Below, one piece after another: positions 15,438 to 24,510 of a DNA stretch of 32,191 nt (position 1 is the stretch's first letter; each line of letters starts with the position of its first letter). This DNA comes from an uncultured Marvinbryantia sp. (GTDB taxonomy: Bacteria > Bacillota > Clostridia > Lachnospirales > Lachnospiraceae), in NCBI GenBank assembly GCA_934373455.1, contig CAKRON010000019.1:1-32191 (forward strand), given 5' to 3'. The position numbers and the translations under genes are program-made. The notes under the pieces were generated by a model, which had not been told where the DNA came from, made no database searches, and saw only the letters and a program-made list of their open reading frames with translations.

Positions 15438-16676
15438 ATGAAAAGAAGAGTAGTAGTAACTGGTCTGGGAGCTGTGACTCCAATTGGAAATACGGTAGAG
15501 GAATTCTGGAATTCCATCAAAGCCGGAACAGTCGGAATCGGTGAAATTACAAAATTTGATACAACAGCATATAAAGTAAAGCTGGCTGCAGAAGTAAAAG
15601 ATTTTCAGGCAAAAGAGCGTATGGATGCAAAAGCAGCCCGCAGAATGGAGACATTTTCTCAGTTTGCAGTGGCAGCAGCAAAAGAGGCATTTGAAGATGC
15701 AGGACTGGATATGGAACAGGAAGATCCATTTCGCGCCGGAGTGATTATCGGATCAGGAATCGGATCTTTAGGCATTATTGAAAAAGAATATGAAAAAATT
15801 CTCACAAAAGGACCGGGAAGAGTGAATCCACTGCTGGTACCGTTGATGATATCCAATATGGCAGCAGGAAATGTATCCATCCAGCTTGGCTTGAAAGGAA
15901 AATGTACCAATGTAGTAACCGCCTGTGCATCCGGAACAAATTGTATCGGAGATGCTCTTCGGGCGATTCAGTATGGAGATGCGGAAATTATGCTGGCGGG
16001 AGGAACAGAGAGCAGTATTACGCCGACAGCCATAGCCGGATTTACCAATCTGACGGCACTGACCACATCCACTGATCCTCTTCGTGCGTCGATTCCATTT
16101 GATAAAGACCGCAGCGGATTTGTGCTGGGTGAAGGCGCCGGAGTCGTAGTACTGGAAGAACTGGAACACGCACTTGCCAGAAATGCACATATTTATGCAG
16201 AACTGGCAGGCTATGGTGCAACAGGAGATGCTTATCATATTACATCACCATGTGAAGATGGAAGCGGCGCAGCAAAAGCGATGGAATATGCCATGAAAGA
16301 AGCAGATGTAAAACCAGAAGAAGTGGATTATATCAATGCTCATGGAACCAGTACCCATCATAATGATCTGTTTGAGACAAGAGCTATTAAGAAGGCATTT
16401 GGTGAAGCTGCGAAAAATCTGCACATCAATTCCACAAAATCCATGATCGGACATTTGCTTGGTGCAGCCGGTGGAGTAGAATTCGTTACCTGTGTAAAAT
16501 CCCTGGAAGAAGGCTATATCCATCCAACAGTCGGCACTACAGAAGCAGATCCGGAATGTGATTTGAATTATACAATCGGTGAACCTGTAAAGAAAGAATT
16601 ACACTGTGTTATGACAAATTCTCTGGGATTTGGCGGACATAATGCAACATTATTGTTAAAGCGTTATTCAGAATAA
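15438..16676 (+). CDS. fabF: 3-oxoacyl-ACP synthase II (FabF)
   Basis: Elongating condensing enzyme. 412 residues. Active-site Cys163 (TACASGTN), His302 (NAHGTSTHHND) and His339 (KSMIGHLLGAAG). Translation starts at 15438 (MKRRVVVTGLG) after an AAAGGAA site; the open frame extends upstream to 15366 but without a good ribosome site and with residues unlike the family. No FabB is present in the window, so FabF is the only elongating synthase here. Confidence 0.96.
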   Translation: MKRRVVVTGLGAVTPIGNTVEEFWNSIKAGTVGIGEITKFDTTAYKVKLAAEVKDFQAKERMDAKAARRMETFSQFAVAAAKEAFEDAGLDMEQEDPFRAGVIIGSGIGSLGIIEKEYEKILTKGPGRVNPLLVPLMISNMAAGNVSIQLGLKGKCTNVVTACASGTNCIGDALRAIQYGDAEIMLAGGTESSITPTAIAGFTNLTALTTSTDPLRASIPFDKDRSGFVLGEGAGVVVLEELEHALARNAHIYAELAGYGATGDAYHITSPCEDGSGAAKAMEYAMKEADVKPEEVDYINAHGTSTHHNDLFETRAIKKAFGEAAKNLHINSTKSMIGHLLGAAGGVEFVTCVKSLEEGYIHPTVGTTEADPECDLNYTIGEPVKKELHCVMTNSLGFGGHNATLLLKRYSE

Positions 16677-16694
16677 CCGGAAAGGAAGCAGAAG

Positions 16695-17168
16695 ATGGAT
16701 ATCGAACAGATGATTCGGCTGGTCAATACAGTTTCAGCATCAAACTTAACGGAATTTTCATATGAAGAAAGCGGTATGACAGTCAGACTGGCAAAAAAAC
16801 AGGGTAAAACCGTGATCTATCAGAATACAGGATCATCGGAACAGTCGCCGCTGGTTACTGCGGCAGTATCTCCGCAGATATCTGTACCATCACAGGAAAT
16901 GGCTGCTGCAGAAGAAACTGCCTTATCAGCAGAAGGAAAAACGATCACATCTCCGCTGGTAGGTGTATTTTATGCAGCGCCGGCAGAAGATGCGGATGCT
17001 TTCGTACAAGTGGGAGATACGATAAAAAAAGGTCAGGTACTGGCCATTGTAGAAGCTATGAAACTTATGAATGAAATCGAGAGCGATTACGACGGAACCA
17101 TAGCAGAAATATTAGTAGAAAACGGCCAGCCGGTAGAATACGGGCAGCCTTTATTCAGAATACGTTAA
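16695..17168 (+). CDS. accB: Biotin carboxyl carrier protein of acetyl-CoA carboxylase (AccB)
   Basis: Carries carboxybiotin between AccC and the carboxyltransferase. 157 residues: a short N-terminal helix, an Ala/Ser/Glu-rich flexible linker (45-80), and a biotinyl domain (84-157) with Lys123 in EAMKLMNEI as biotin site. Starts 18 bases after the fabF stop with an AAAGGAAG site. Confidence 0.95.
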   Translation: MDIEQMIRLVNTVSASNLTEFSYEESGMTVRLAKKQGKTVIYQNTGSSEQSPLVTAAVSPQISVPSQEMAAAEETALSAEGKTITSPLVGVFYAAPAEDADAFVQVGDTIKKGQVLAIVEAMKLMNEIESDYDGTIAEILVENGQPVEYGQPLFRIR

Positions 17169-17170
17169 GG

Positions 17171-17201
17171 TCATTGAGCAAGTTTTGAAATTGAGCAATG
17201 A
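17171..17201 (+). repeat. Repeat and stem-loop between accB and fabZ
   Basis: TTGAGCAA occurs twice (17174-17181 and 17191-17198), 17 bases apart, and TCATTG (17171-17176) pairs with CAATGA (17196-17201). No T run follows. Could be an mRNA processing hairpin or a protein site; function unknown. Confidence 0.4.
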
Positions 17202-17218
17202 TGTAAAGGAGTATAAGT

Positions 17219-17647
17219 ATGAGACATTTGGATATTAAGGGGATTCAGGAGATCATTCCTCACAGACATCCATTTCTTCTTTTGGATTATGTAGAAGATT
17301 ATGAACCGGGACAGTATGCGGTCGCATATAAATGCGTATCCTACCGAGAGGAATTTTTTGCCGGACATTTTCCACAGGAACCGGTAATGCCGGGAGTCCT
17401 GACAGTAGAAGCTCTGGCTCAGGCCGGAGCAGTTGCAATCTTGAGTCTGGAAGAAAATAAGGGAAAAACAGCATATTTTGGAGGAATCCAAAAGTGCAAA
17501 TTCCGCGGTAAAGTTGTTCCGGGAGATAAACTCCGTCTGGAAACCAGAATTATCAAATCCAAAGGACCGGTAGGAGTCGGAGAAGCAGTTGCTTCTGTAG
17601 ATGGAAAAGTAGTAGTCAGTGCAGAACTGACCTTTATGGTTGGTTAG
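17219..17647 (+). CDS. fabZ: 3-hydroxyacyl-ACP dehydratase (FabZ)
   Basis: Dehydrates 3-hydroxyacyl-ACP to trans-2-enoyl-ACP. 142-residue hot-dog fold. PHRHPFLLLD at 14-23, catalytic His50 in AGHFPQEPVMPG and Glu64 in VEALAQAG. AAAGGAG sits 7 bases before the ATG. Some FabZ-like proteins (FabN) also isomerise the double bond, which cannot be judged by eye; this is the only dehydratase in the cluster, so the usual FabZ/FabN pair is absent. Confidence 0.95.
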   Translation: MRHLDIKGIQEIIPHRHPFLLLDYVEDYEPGQYAVAYKCVSYREEFFAGHFPQEPVMPGVLTVEALAQAGAVAILSLEENKGKTAYFGGIQKCKFRGKVVPGDKLRLETRIIKSKGPVGVGEAVASVDGKVVVSAELTFMVG

Positions 17648-17656
17648 AAAGGATAC

Positions 17657-18994
17657 ATGATGAAGAAAATACTCATTGCCAACCGCGGAGAGATTGCGGT
17701 TCGTATCATACGTGCATGTCGGGAAATGGGAATAGAAACAGTGGCTGTTTATTCAGAAGCAGATAAAGAAGCACTGCATACCAAACTGGCAGATGAAGCG
17801 ATCTGTATCGGTCCGGCAGCCTCATCGGAAAGTTATCTGAGTATGGAACGCATCATCAGTGCAACCATTGTTTCCGGGGCGGATGCCATTCATCCCGGAT
17901 TTGGATTTCTGTCAGAAAACAGCAAGTTTGCAGAACTGTGTGAGCAATGTCATATTACTTTTATTGGACCGGATGCAAAAACAATTGCCAGACTGGGAAA
18001 TAAACAGGAGGCAAGAAATACCATGATTGCCGCCGGTGTTCCGGTAATCCCGGGAAGTAAAGAAGCTATTTATACCGCCGAAGAAGGAAAACGGCTTGCA
18101 GAAGAAATCGGCTATCCGATTATGATCAAAGCAGCCCTTGGAGGCGGCGGAAAAGGTATGCGTGAAGTATACGAACCGGAAGAATTTGAAGCTGCATTTC
18201 GAATGGCTCAGAAAGAAGCAGAAAATGCGTTTCATGATAAGACGATGTATCTGGAACATCTGGTACTTCATCCACGTCACATAGAATTTCAGATTCTGGC
18301 AGACAATTATGGAAATGTGGTACATTTGGGCGAACGAGACTGTTCTATACAGAGAAATCATCAGAAATTAATAGAAGAATCCCCATCTCCGGCATTGTCT
18401 GAGGAGCTTCGCAGTAAAATGGGAGAAGCAGCGGTAAAAGCGGCGAAAGCAGCCGGATATACCAACGCCGGAACGATTGAATTTTTGCTGGAAAAAAATG
18501 AAAACTTTTATTTCATGGAAATGAATACCAGAATACAGGTAGAACATCCGGTGACAGAATGTGTGACAGGAATCGATCTGATAAAAGCACAAATTCGCAT
18601 TGCATCCGGAGAAAAACTGATGTTTACGCAAAAAGATATTCATATTTCCGGTCATGCCATTGAGTGCAGAATCAATGCAGAAAATCCGGAAAAAAACTTT
18701 CGACCGTCTCCAGGAACGATCCGTGATATGTATCTTCCGGGCGGAAAAGGTGTGAGAATTGACACGGCAATTTACAGTGGATACACCATTACACCTTTTT
18801 ATGATTCTATGATTGCCAAGCTGATTGTCTGGGCAAACAGCCGGAAAGAGGCAATTGATAAGCTGCGCAGTGCCCTGGGTGAAGTGATCATTGAAGGGGT
18901 TGACACAAATGTGGATTACCAGTATGGAATTGTGAACCATCCTGATTTTGTTTCAGGAAACATTGATATAGAGTTTATAAGGAATCAATTATGA
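17657..18994 (+). CDS. accC: Biotin carboxylase subunit of acetyl-CoA carboxylase (AccC)
   Basis: ATP-dependent carboxylation of the biotin on AccB. 445 residues, usual length. N-terminal [21 protein letters not shown]-grasp loop [27 protein letters not shown] and catalytic [14 protein letters not shown]. Two adjacent ATG codons (17657 and 17660); either may be used. The stop overlaps the next start as ATGA, so accC and accDA are translationally coupled. Confidence 0.96.
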   Translation: MMKKILIANRGEIAVRIIRACREMGIETVAVYSEADKEALHTKLADEAICIGPAASSESYLSMERIISATIVSGADAIHPGFGFLSENSKFAELCEQCHITFIGPDAKTIARLGNKQEARNTMIAAGVPVIPGSKEAIYTAEEGKRLAEEIGYPIMIKAALGGGGKGMREVYEPEEFEAAFRMAQKEAENAFHDKTMYLEHLVLHPRHIEFQILADNYGNVVHLGERDCSIQRNHQKLIEESPSPALSEELRSKMGEAAVKAAKAAGYTNAGTIEFLLEKNENFYFMEMNTRIQVEHPVTECVTGIDLIKAQIRIASGEKLMFTQKDIHISGHAIECRINAENPEKNFRPSPGTIRDMYLPGGKGVRIDTAIYSGYTITPFYDSMIAKLIVWANSRKEAIDKLRSALGEVIIEGVDTNVDYQYGIVNHPDFVSGNIDIEFIRNQL

Positions 18995-20694
18995 AGCTGG
19001 ATAATATGTTTAAGAAAAACAGAAGTATATCTCTGAGACGTGTGGAAAACAGGCAGTATAAGCCAGAAGTGCCGGAAGGACTGATGCGAAAGTGTAATCA
19101 GTGTGAGAAAGCAATTATTGCAGAAGAGGCAGAAGCTGGATATTATATCTGTCCCAAATGTGGTGGCTACTTTCATGTGCCGGCCTATAAACGTCTGGAG
19201 ATGATTCTGGATGAAAATAGTTTTGAAGAATGGGATGCGCAGATGCCTGTGTCAAATCCTATGGAATATCGTGGTTATCCGGAAAAACTGGAAGCATTGA
19301 AAGCAAAGACTGGATTAAATGAAGCAGTGGTGACCGGAAAAGGCAGAATCAATGGCAGTGAGACTGTCATAGGTGTATGCGATGGACGTTTTCTCATGGC
19401 CAGCATGGGCGAAAATGTGGGAGAAAAGATCACTCGCGCCGTGGAACGTGCAACAGAAGAACATCTGCCGGTTATTTTATTTTGCTGCTCAGGGGGAGCC
19501 AGAATGCAGGAAGGAATCATATCTCTGATGCAGATGGCTAAGACGTCAGCGGCTTTTAAGCGTCACAGTGACGCAGGACTTCTGTATATCAGTGTGCTGA
19601 CAGATCCGACGACAGGCGGAGTAACGGCCAGTTTTGCCATGCTTGGAGATATACTTCTTGCAGAGCCGGGAGCGCTGATAGGATTTGCCGGACCAAGAGT
19701 GATTGAACAGACCATTCGTCAGAGACTTCCGAAAGGATTTCAAAGAGCAGAATTTTTGCTGGAACATGGATTCTTAGATGCCATAGTAGAAAGACCACAC
19801 ATGAAAGAAGTGCTGGGAAATCTGCTGGATCTTCACAGCGAGAAGGATGAAACCGTCCGTGACTTCCAGAACGAAAATCAGATCATACAGGAAATAGAAC
19901 CGAAACAGACAAAAAGAGATGTCTGGGACCGGGTTTTGATTTCAAGAAAAAAAGACCGTCCGGTAGGAAGTGACTATATTCAGGCACTGTTCACTGATTT
20001 TCAGGAGTTTCACGGAGACCGTCTGTATGGAGATGATCCGGCGGTAATCGGCGGAATTGCCAGATTTAATGGTCAGACAGTAACCGTAATTGCCCAGGAA
20101 AAAGGAAGCAGCACAAAAGAAAATATTGAGCGTAATTTTGCGATGCCAAAACCAGAAGGATATCGGAAAGCACTGCGTCTGATGAAACAGGCAGAAAAAT
20201 TCCACCGTCCGGTGATTTGTTTTGTGGATACACCCGGAGCTTTTTGCGGAATCGAAGCAGAAGAACGGGGACAGGGAGAAGCAATTGCCAGAAATATTTA
20301 TGAGATGTCATCGCTGAAAGTACCGGTGCTGACTGTGATCATTGGAGAAGGCGGAAGTGGAGGCGCGCTGGCGCTTGCCACATCGGATGAAGTATGGATG
20401 CTGGAGAATGCCGTGTATTCGATTTTATCGCCGGAAGGGTTTGCCAGCATTTTATGGAAAGACAGTACCAAAGCAAAAGAAGCGGCAAAAGTGATGAAAC
20501 TCACATCAGATTGTTTAAAAACGCAGGGAATTGTGGATAAAGTAATTCCGGAACCGGAGGATTTTACCAGAGAAAATTTGTATCAGGTGACATATTCGCT
20601 GGAAAATGACATAGGCTGTTTCTTACGCAAATATGAGAAAATGACAGAAGCGGAACTGACAGAACATCGTTACCAGAGGTTTCGAAAATTATAA
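18991..20694 (+). CDS. accDA: Acetyl-CoA carboxylase carboxyltransferase, AccD-AccA fusion
   Basis: Transfers the carboxyl group from biotin to acetyl-CoA, giving malonyl-CoA. A single 567-residue chain replaces the usual two subunits. Residues 1-285 are AccD (beta) with the zinc ribbon Cys35, Cys38, Cys54, Cys57 and the GGARMQEG crotonase-like segment. After a charged linker (about 285-325), residues 325-567 are AccA (alpha) with [30 protein letters not shown] and [11 protein letters not shown]. The frame is continuous with no stop or slippery site near the joint. The AccA part lacks much of the usual N-terminal helical extension. Confidence 0.93.
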   Translation: MKLDNMFKKNRSISLRRVENRQYKPEVPEGLMRKCNQCEKAIIAEEAEAGYYICPKCGGYFHVPAYKRLEMILDENSFEEWDAQMPVSNPMEYRGYPEKLEALKAKTGLNEAVVTGKGRINGSETVIGVCDGRFLMASMGENVGEKITRAVERATEEHLPVILFCCSGGARMQEGIISLMQMAKTSAAFKRHSDAGLLYISVLTDPTTGGVTASFAMLGDILLAEPGALIGFAGPRVIEQTIRQRLPKGFQRAEFLLEHGFLDAIVERPHMKEVLGNLLDLHSEKDETVRDFQNENQIIQEIEPKQTKRDVWDRVLISRKKDRPVGSDYIQALFTDFQEFHGDRLYGDDPAVIGGIARFNGQTVTVIAQEKGSSTKENIERNFAMPKPEGYRKALRLMKQAEKFHRPVICFVDTPGAFCGIEAEERGQGEAIARNIYEMSSLKVPVLTVIIGEGGSGGALALATSDEVWMLENAVYSILSPEGFASILWKDSTKAKEAAKVMKLTSDCLKTQGIVDKVIPEPEDFTRENLYQVTYSLENDIGCFLRKYEKMTEAELTEHRYQRFRKL

Positions 20695-20696
20695 TA

Positions 20697-20717
20697 GATG
20701 GGTGAGAATCTCCCATC
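20697..20717 (+). other. Intercistronic hairpin after accDA
   Basis: GATGGG pairs with CCCATC, with inner AG/CT pairing, right after the accDA stop and before the ribosome site of the next gene. No T run, so read-through into the next gene is expected. Confidence 0.4.
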
Positions 20718-20746
20718 GAAAAGATGCTCAGTTTATGGAGGAACAA

Positions 20747-21835
20747 ATGGAAAAAGAATTGCAGATCGGTGGACTGACTGTAAAAAGACCGATTCTTCAA
20801 GGTGGTATGGGTATTGGAATCAGTCTTGGAAATCTGGCAGGTGCAGTGGCAAAACACGGTGGAGTAGGAATCATTTCAGCGGCACAGATTGGCTTTCGGG
20901 AACCTGATTTTGATGGAAATACAGAAGAGGCAAATGCGCGGGCGATACACAGTGAATATCAAAAGGCGCGAAAGATTTCACCGGACGGTGTCATTGGATT
21001 TAATATAATGGTGGCAATGCAGCACTATGAGCGATATGTAAAAGAGGCAATACAGGCAGGAGCAGATATTATTGTATCAGGTGCGGGACTTCCGATGGAT
21101 TTGCCGGCGATTGCAGGTAAAGCCAAAACAGCCCTGGCTCCGATTGTATCATCTGAGAGATCAGCCAGATTAATTTTAAAATACTGGGAGAAAAAATATC
21201 AGCGTCTGCCGGATCTTGTTGTAATTGAAGGACCACTGGCAGGGGGACATCTTGGCTTCTCCCCGGAACAGCTGACGGAATATGTAAAGGAAAAAAAGAA
21301 AAACTATGATGAAGAAGTTTGCCGGATCATGGAAACGGTAAAAGAGTACGCGCAAAAAGCGAAAAAAAGTATTCCGATAGCGCTGGCAGGAGGCATCAGC
21401 AGCCCAAAAGAGGTCAGACATGCCTTTGAATTGGGCGCAGATGCCGTTCAGGTGGCCACTCGTTTTGTCACAACGAAAGAATGTGATGCAGATATTCGTT
21501 ATAAACAGGCATACATTGATGCAAAAGAAACAGATATCGTAATCACCAAAAGTCCTGTGGGAATGCCTGGCAGAGCAATTTTAAATTCATTTTTGAAAAA
21601 AGTGCAGAGCGGAGAAAAAATCAGACCGCAAAAATGCCATGGATGCCTGAAAAAATGTAAACCAATGGAGATTCCATATTGTATTACAGATGCGTTGGTT
21701 CACGCAGCAAAAGGTGAAGTAGAAGATGCACTTTTGTTTTGCGGAGCAGATGCGTGGAAAGCAGAGAAAATCGAAACGGTGGAAGAAGTAATAAATTCTT
21801 TATTTACGGATAAAAAATGGTTGCCCCAAAACTGA
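20747..21835 (+). CDS. NPD-family FMN protein with a four-cysteine cluster; candidate FabX/UfaA-like unsaturated fatty-acid enzyme
   Basis: 362-residue flavin TIM barrel related to FabK and nitronate monooxygenase: ILQGGMGIGISLGN at the N-terminus, His168 in AGGHLGF and the phosphate loop ALAGGISSPKEVRHAFELGADAVQVATRF. Unlike FabK (12770-13708), it has a C-terminal segment with Cys297, Cys300, Cys304 and Cys312 (C-x2-C-x3-C-x7-C), a plausible [4Fe-4S] site. Known relatives with roles in making unsaturated acyl-ACP are Helicobacter FabX (FMN plus 4Fe-4S) and Neisseria UfaA. No FabA, FabM or second FabZ is encoded nearby. Function is inferred; a second enoyl reductase or true nitronate monooxygenase is possible. 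GGAGG 5 bases upstream favours ATG 20747 over the in-frame ATG 20735. Confidence 0.75.
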   Translation: MEKELQIGGLTVKRPILQGGMGIGISLGNLAGAVAKHGGVGIISAAQIGFREPDFDGNTEEANARAIHSEYQKARKISPDGVIGFNIMVAMQHYERYVKEAIQAGADIIVSGAGLPMDLPAIAGKAKTALAPIVSSERSARLILKYWEKKYQRLPDLVVIEGPLAGGHLGFSPEQLTEYVKEKKKNYDEEVCRIMETVKEYAQKAKKSIPIALAGGISSPKEVRHAFELGADAVQVATRFVTTKECDADIRYKQAYIDAKETDIVITKSPVGMPGRAILNSFLKKVQSGEKIRPQKCHGCLKKCKPMEIPYCITDALVHAAKGEVEDALLFCGADAWKAEKIETVEEVINSLFTDKKWLPQN

Positions 21836-21850
21836 AAAAAAGGATATAAT
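21821..21850 (+). promoter_or_regulatory. Possible internal promoter for the MarR/patatin pair
   Basis: TTGCCC (21821-21826), 18 bases, TATAAT (21845-21850), starting inside the end of the NPD gene. The -10 is perfect and the -35 half-matched. It would let the repressor gene be expressed apart from the fab promoter. Confidence 0.5.
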
Positions 21851-21883
21851 CAGATATGAGATAACAAATAGCAGTAGAAAGAT

Positions 21884-22357
21884 ATGGTAGCATACATGGA
21901 AGAGAAAATGGATAACGCAGCAGAGAAGATCAATTATATACTGGTGAATCTGATTAATGAGGTGTGGGTTCTGGAAGAGAAGGCAATTATCACCGATGAG
22001 TTTAAGGATATCACGAATAATGATATGCATGTGATAGAAGCAATTGGACTGGGAGAAGGAAGTAATATGTCTTCTGTTGCCAGAAAGCTGAATATTACAG
22101 TTGGGTCACTGACTACAGCCATCAATCATCTTGTCAGAAAAAATTATGTGGAACGCTACAGGGGCGAAGAAGACCGCCGGCTGGTTTTTGTCAGATTGAC
22201 AGAAAAAGGCGTTGCGGCCTATGAACATCATGCAGATTATCATCGGCAGATGACGCAGGCAGTTATGGAAAAACTGACAGATGAGGAGACGCCGGTATTG
22301 GTAAAAACTCTGGATGCGCTGTCAGACTTTTTTAAAGGATATGGAAAAAGGAAGTAG
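21884..22357 (+). CDS. fabT: MarR-family repressor, probably FabT
   Basis: 157-residue winged-helix regulator. The recognition region is ITVGSLTTAINHLVRKNYVERYRGEEDRRLVFVRLTEKG, with the DRR and VxLTEKG wing typical of MarR. In streptococci FabT sits at the head of an almost identical fab gene order and represses it when bound to long-chain acyl-ACP; here it sits at the tail. The TTTGA-N3-TCAAA operator on the fabH promoter supports the same job. The ribosome site is weak for ATG 21884; the in-frame ATG 21896 is an alternative start. Confidence 0.8.
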   Translation: MVAYMEEKMDNAAEKINYILVNLINEVWVLEEKAIITDEFKDITNNDMHVIEAIGLGEGSNMSSVARKLNITVGSLTTAINHLVRKNYVERYRGEEDRRLVFVRLTEKGVAAYEHHADYHRQMTQAVMEKLTDEETPVLVKTLDALSDFFKGYGKRK

Positions 22358-22362
22358 ATAGA

Positions 22363-23232
22363 ATGAAGACAGGTTTGATACTGGAAGGCGGTGCCATGCG
22401 TGGCATGTATACAGCAGGTGTGCTGGATGTCATGATGGAGAACAACATATGGGTAGACGGAGCTGTGGGAGTCTCTGCCGGAGCAGTATTTGGCTGCAAT
22501 TACAAATCAAAGCAGATTGGTCGGAGCATTCGTTATAATAAGAAATATGGAAGGGATCCTCGGTATGCAGGATTCCATTCTTTGCTTAAAACAGGTGATT
22601 ATTTTGGCACGGAATTTTGCTATCATGAGATTCCGGAAAAACTGGATCCCTTTGATACGGAGACATTCCAGAATAATCCGGCTGAATTTTATGTGGTGGG
22701 TACGGATGTGACTACCGGAGAGGCAGTGTATCACAAATGCACCACCGGAAAAGATAAAGACCTGGACTGGTTCAGGGCGTCTGCCTCGATGCCTTTATTA
22801 TCCAATATTGTTGAAGTGGACGGGTATCAGCTGCTGGATGGCGGGATTGCGGATTCCATTCCGCTGGAATGGTTTCGCAGTATAGGATATGAGAGAAATA
22901 TCATTATCTTGACCAGAGATAAGACATATCATAAGAAGAAAAACAAGATGATTCCTCTTTTTAAAACGCTGCTGCATAAATATCCGGAAGTGGCAAAAGC
23001 CATGAAACAACGCCATATCATGTATAATGAAGAACTGCGTCTGGTAGAAGAACAGGAAAAAGCAGGAAAGGCGCTGGTCATTCGCCCAAGCGAGCCAATC
23101 ACCATTTCCCGCACAGAAAATGATCCGGAGAAACTGGAAGAAGTATATCAGCTTGGAAGAAAAGACGGACAAAAAAATCTGGAAAAAATGAAGATTTTCC
23201 TGAAAACATCCAGAGCCGGCATTCCGGAATGA
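22363..23232 (+). CDS. Patatin-like phospholipase
   Basis: 289-residue lipid acyl hydrolase with a Ser-Asp dyad: oxyanion loop GGAMRG (9-14), nucleophile Ser38 in GVSAG and Asp159 in LLDGGIAD. No signal peptide, so probably acts on the inner face of the membrane. Starts 5 bases after fabT with an AAGGAAG site, so the two are co-transcribed. Placed after fabT it may recycle or remodel acyl chains, but that is inference. Resembles bacterial YjjU/RssA-type proteins; exact substrate unknown. Confidence 0.88.
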   Translation: MKTGLILEGGAMRGMYTAGVLDVMMENNIWVDGAVGVSAGAVFGCNYKSKQIGRSIRYNKKYGRDPRYAGFHSLLKTGDYFGTEFCYHEIPEKLDPFDTETFQNNPAEFYVVGTDVTTGEAVYHKCTTGKDKDLDWFRASASMPLLSNIVEVDGYQLLDGGIADSIPLEWFRSIGYERNIIILTRDKTYHKKKNKMIPLFKTLLHKYPEVAKAMKQRHIMYNEELRLVEEQEKAGKALVIRPSEPITISRTENDPEKLEEVYQLGRKDGQKNLEKMKIFLKTSRAGIPE

Positions 23233-23262
23233 GATGCCTGAATAAGACGTTGCGTTGATCCC

Positions 23263-23334
23263 TTGACGCAAGATCAAATAGGCATTATAATCGATCATGA
23301 AAGTGTCTTGCCGTAGAGACTCGTGGCAGAACAC
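23263..23334 (+). promoter_or_regulatory. Promoter and leader hairpin of the DUF1858 gene
   Basis: TTGACG (23263-23268), 17 bases, perfect TATAAT (23286-23291). Two interlocked inverted repeats cover the -35: TTGCGT (23250-23255) with ACGCAA (23266-23271), and TTGATC (23255-23260) with GATCAA (23272-23277). In the leader, GTGT (23303-23306) and TGCC pair with GGCA and ACAC (23331-23334), forming an imperfect hairpin. Confidence 0.75.
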
Positions 23335-23367
23335 AAAAGAAGAATACGATACCAGGAGGAAATAAAA

Positions 23368-23577
23368 ATGGCAAAAGTAAATAAAGACATGCTGATTGGC
23401 GAAATCCTTCAGTTAGATCCAAATATGGCAGGAGTATTAATGGCTAGTGGAATGCACTGTGTAGGATGCCCTTCTTCACAGGCAGAATCTTTAGAAGAAG
23501 CAGCTATGGTTCATGGACTTCCAGTAGATCTTGTAGTAGCAAGACTGAATGCATATCTGGAAAGCGTTGGCAAATAA
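23368..23577 (+). CDS. DUF1858 small redox-disulfide-type protein
   Basis: 69 residues, cytosolic. Matches the DUF1858 family, described as a hybrid-cluster-protein-associated redox disulfide domain: a short helix pair with GVLMASGMHCVGCPSS, Cys31 and Cys34 forming the CxxC, then ESLEEAAMVHGL and a C-terminal helix. AGGAGG (23354-23359) is 8 bases before ATG 23368, so the longer frame from 23323 is rejected. Stands alone between its own promoter and a strong terminator. No hybrid-cluster protein gene is in the window. Confidence 0.88.
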   Translation: MAKVNKDMLIGEILQLDPNMAGVLMASGMHCVGCPSSQAESLEEAAMVHGLPVDLVVARLNAYLESVGK

Positions 23578-23604
23578 GTCAAAGCGATGTACCTTTTTAT
23601 CATG

Positions 23605-23640
23605 AAAATGGAGCGGTTGTTATGCAACCGCTCCATTTTT
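23605..23640. terminator. Bidirectional terminator between DUF1858 and mecA
   Basis: AAAATGGAGCGGTTG pairs perfectly with CAACCGCTCCATTTT around a 5-base loop. T-rich on both exits, so it serves both convergent genes. Confidence 0.93.
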
Positions 23641-23654
23641 GGATTTTGTGAAAT

Positions 23655-24419
23655 TCAGATCGCTGCAAGTTTCTGCAGTGCATTTTCCAGAACAATTGCC
23701 TCTCCGTGTTCTATCAGATAAGCTTCTGTTCCGGCAGAATATTTTAAGCTGCTTCCGTATTCAGAAATCATATTACAGATACGGTTAAATTCCTCCGGTG
23801 AATGAGAAGATTTGTTCAGAATCAGATGATAAGATCCATCGGAAGGATCTTTATAAAGAGAATTTACACCGGTGTAACTTCCCTGAAGAATATGGGCTGC
23901 CCGGATCACATGATCCAGACTGTAGAATCCATAGATCTTCTTCATTTCTACATAGAGATCTTCCTCTGTGTCAGATTCTGATTTCTTTTCATCAGAATTA
24001 TCGTCTGCTTTGCCCGATAAAGCTTTATGTGCATCGCGTATTTTCTGAAAAAGATTCAGAATATCATCGGCGCCTTCTGTTTTCATGGAAGAAAGTGCAC
24101 CAAGCAGATCATTATTATCGTCTGAAACTGTTCCCTGAGAAAACTTCGCAAATCGGGTATCCAGTTCTTCCGGATCTTCAACTTTTGTAATAATCAGGAT
24201 AATGGAATCCGCAGATATTGGAATTGCCTCAATCATAAGAGGAATATCATTTGCTTCAAAACCACATTCATAGGCAGCTTGCTGCATCATATCCCGGAAA
24301 AGAGATTTTGCTTTTTCGGTACCATATGCCAGTTCGCTGAGCTTCAGTTTACGGTCAGCCAGGTCTTCACGAGTTAATGTACAGCGTATCTGATTTTCAT
24401 TGAGTCTTTCAATTTTCAT
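23655..24419 (-). CDS. mecA: Adaptor protein MecA
   Basis: 254-residue adaptor that delivers substrates to the ClpC-ClpP protease and helps assemble ClpC hexamers. N-terminal substrate-binding domain MKIERLNENQIRCTLTREDLADR (1-85), an acidic low-complexity linker (about 90-160, with KSESDTEED), and a C-terminal ClpC-binding domain with YVEMKKIYGFYSLDHVIRAAHIL. The start is set by AGGAAG on the minus strand about 7 bases before ATG 24419; the longer frame to 24467 lacks a ribosome site. In spore-formers MecA also affects competence or sporulation regulators, but no such target is in this window. Confidence 0.9.
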   Translation of the reverse strand: MKIERLNENQIRCTLTREDLADRKLKLSELAYGTEKAKSLFRDMMQQAAYECGFEANDIPLMIEAIPISADSIILIITKVEDPEELDTRFAKFSQGTVSDDNNDLLGALSSMKTEGADDILNLFQKIRDAHKALSGKADDNSDEKKSESDTEEDLYVEMKKIYGFYSLDHVIRAAHILQGSYTGVNSLYKDPSDGSYHLILNKSSHSPEEFNRICNMISEYGSSLKYSAGTEAYLIEHGEAIVLENALQKLAAI

Positions 24420-24480
24420 GAAATCACTTCCTTGCCTGATATCTTGAAAGGCTACTGATGTCAGCAACCTTTCTGTTTAC

Positions 24481-24510
24481 AGTATATCCTACTTTACTCA
24501 AAAATGTAAA
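24481..24510 (-). promoter_or_regulatory. Promoter of mecA
   Basis: On the minus strand, TTTACA, 18 bases, then TATACT. An inverted repeat ACTTTAC-N8-GTAAAGT (24491-24512) covers the spacer and -35, so a repressor may bind here. The leader also has a GAAAGG/CCTTTC hairpin (about 24449-24476) before the ribosome site. Confidence 0.6.
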
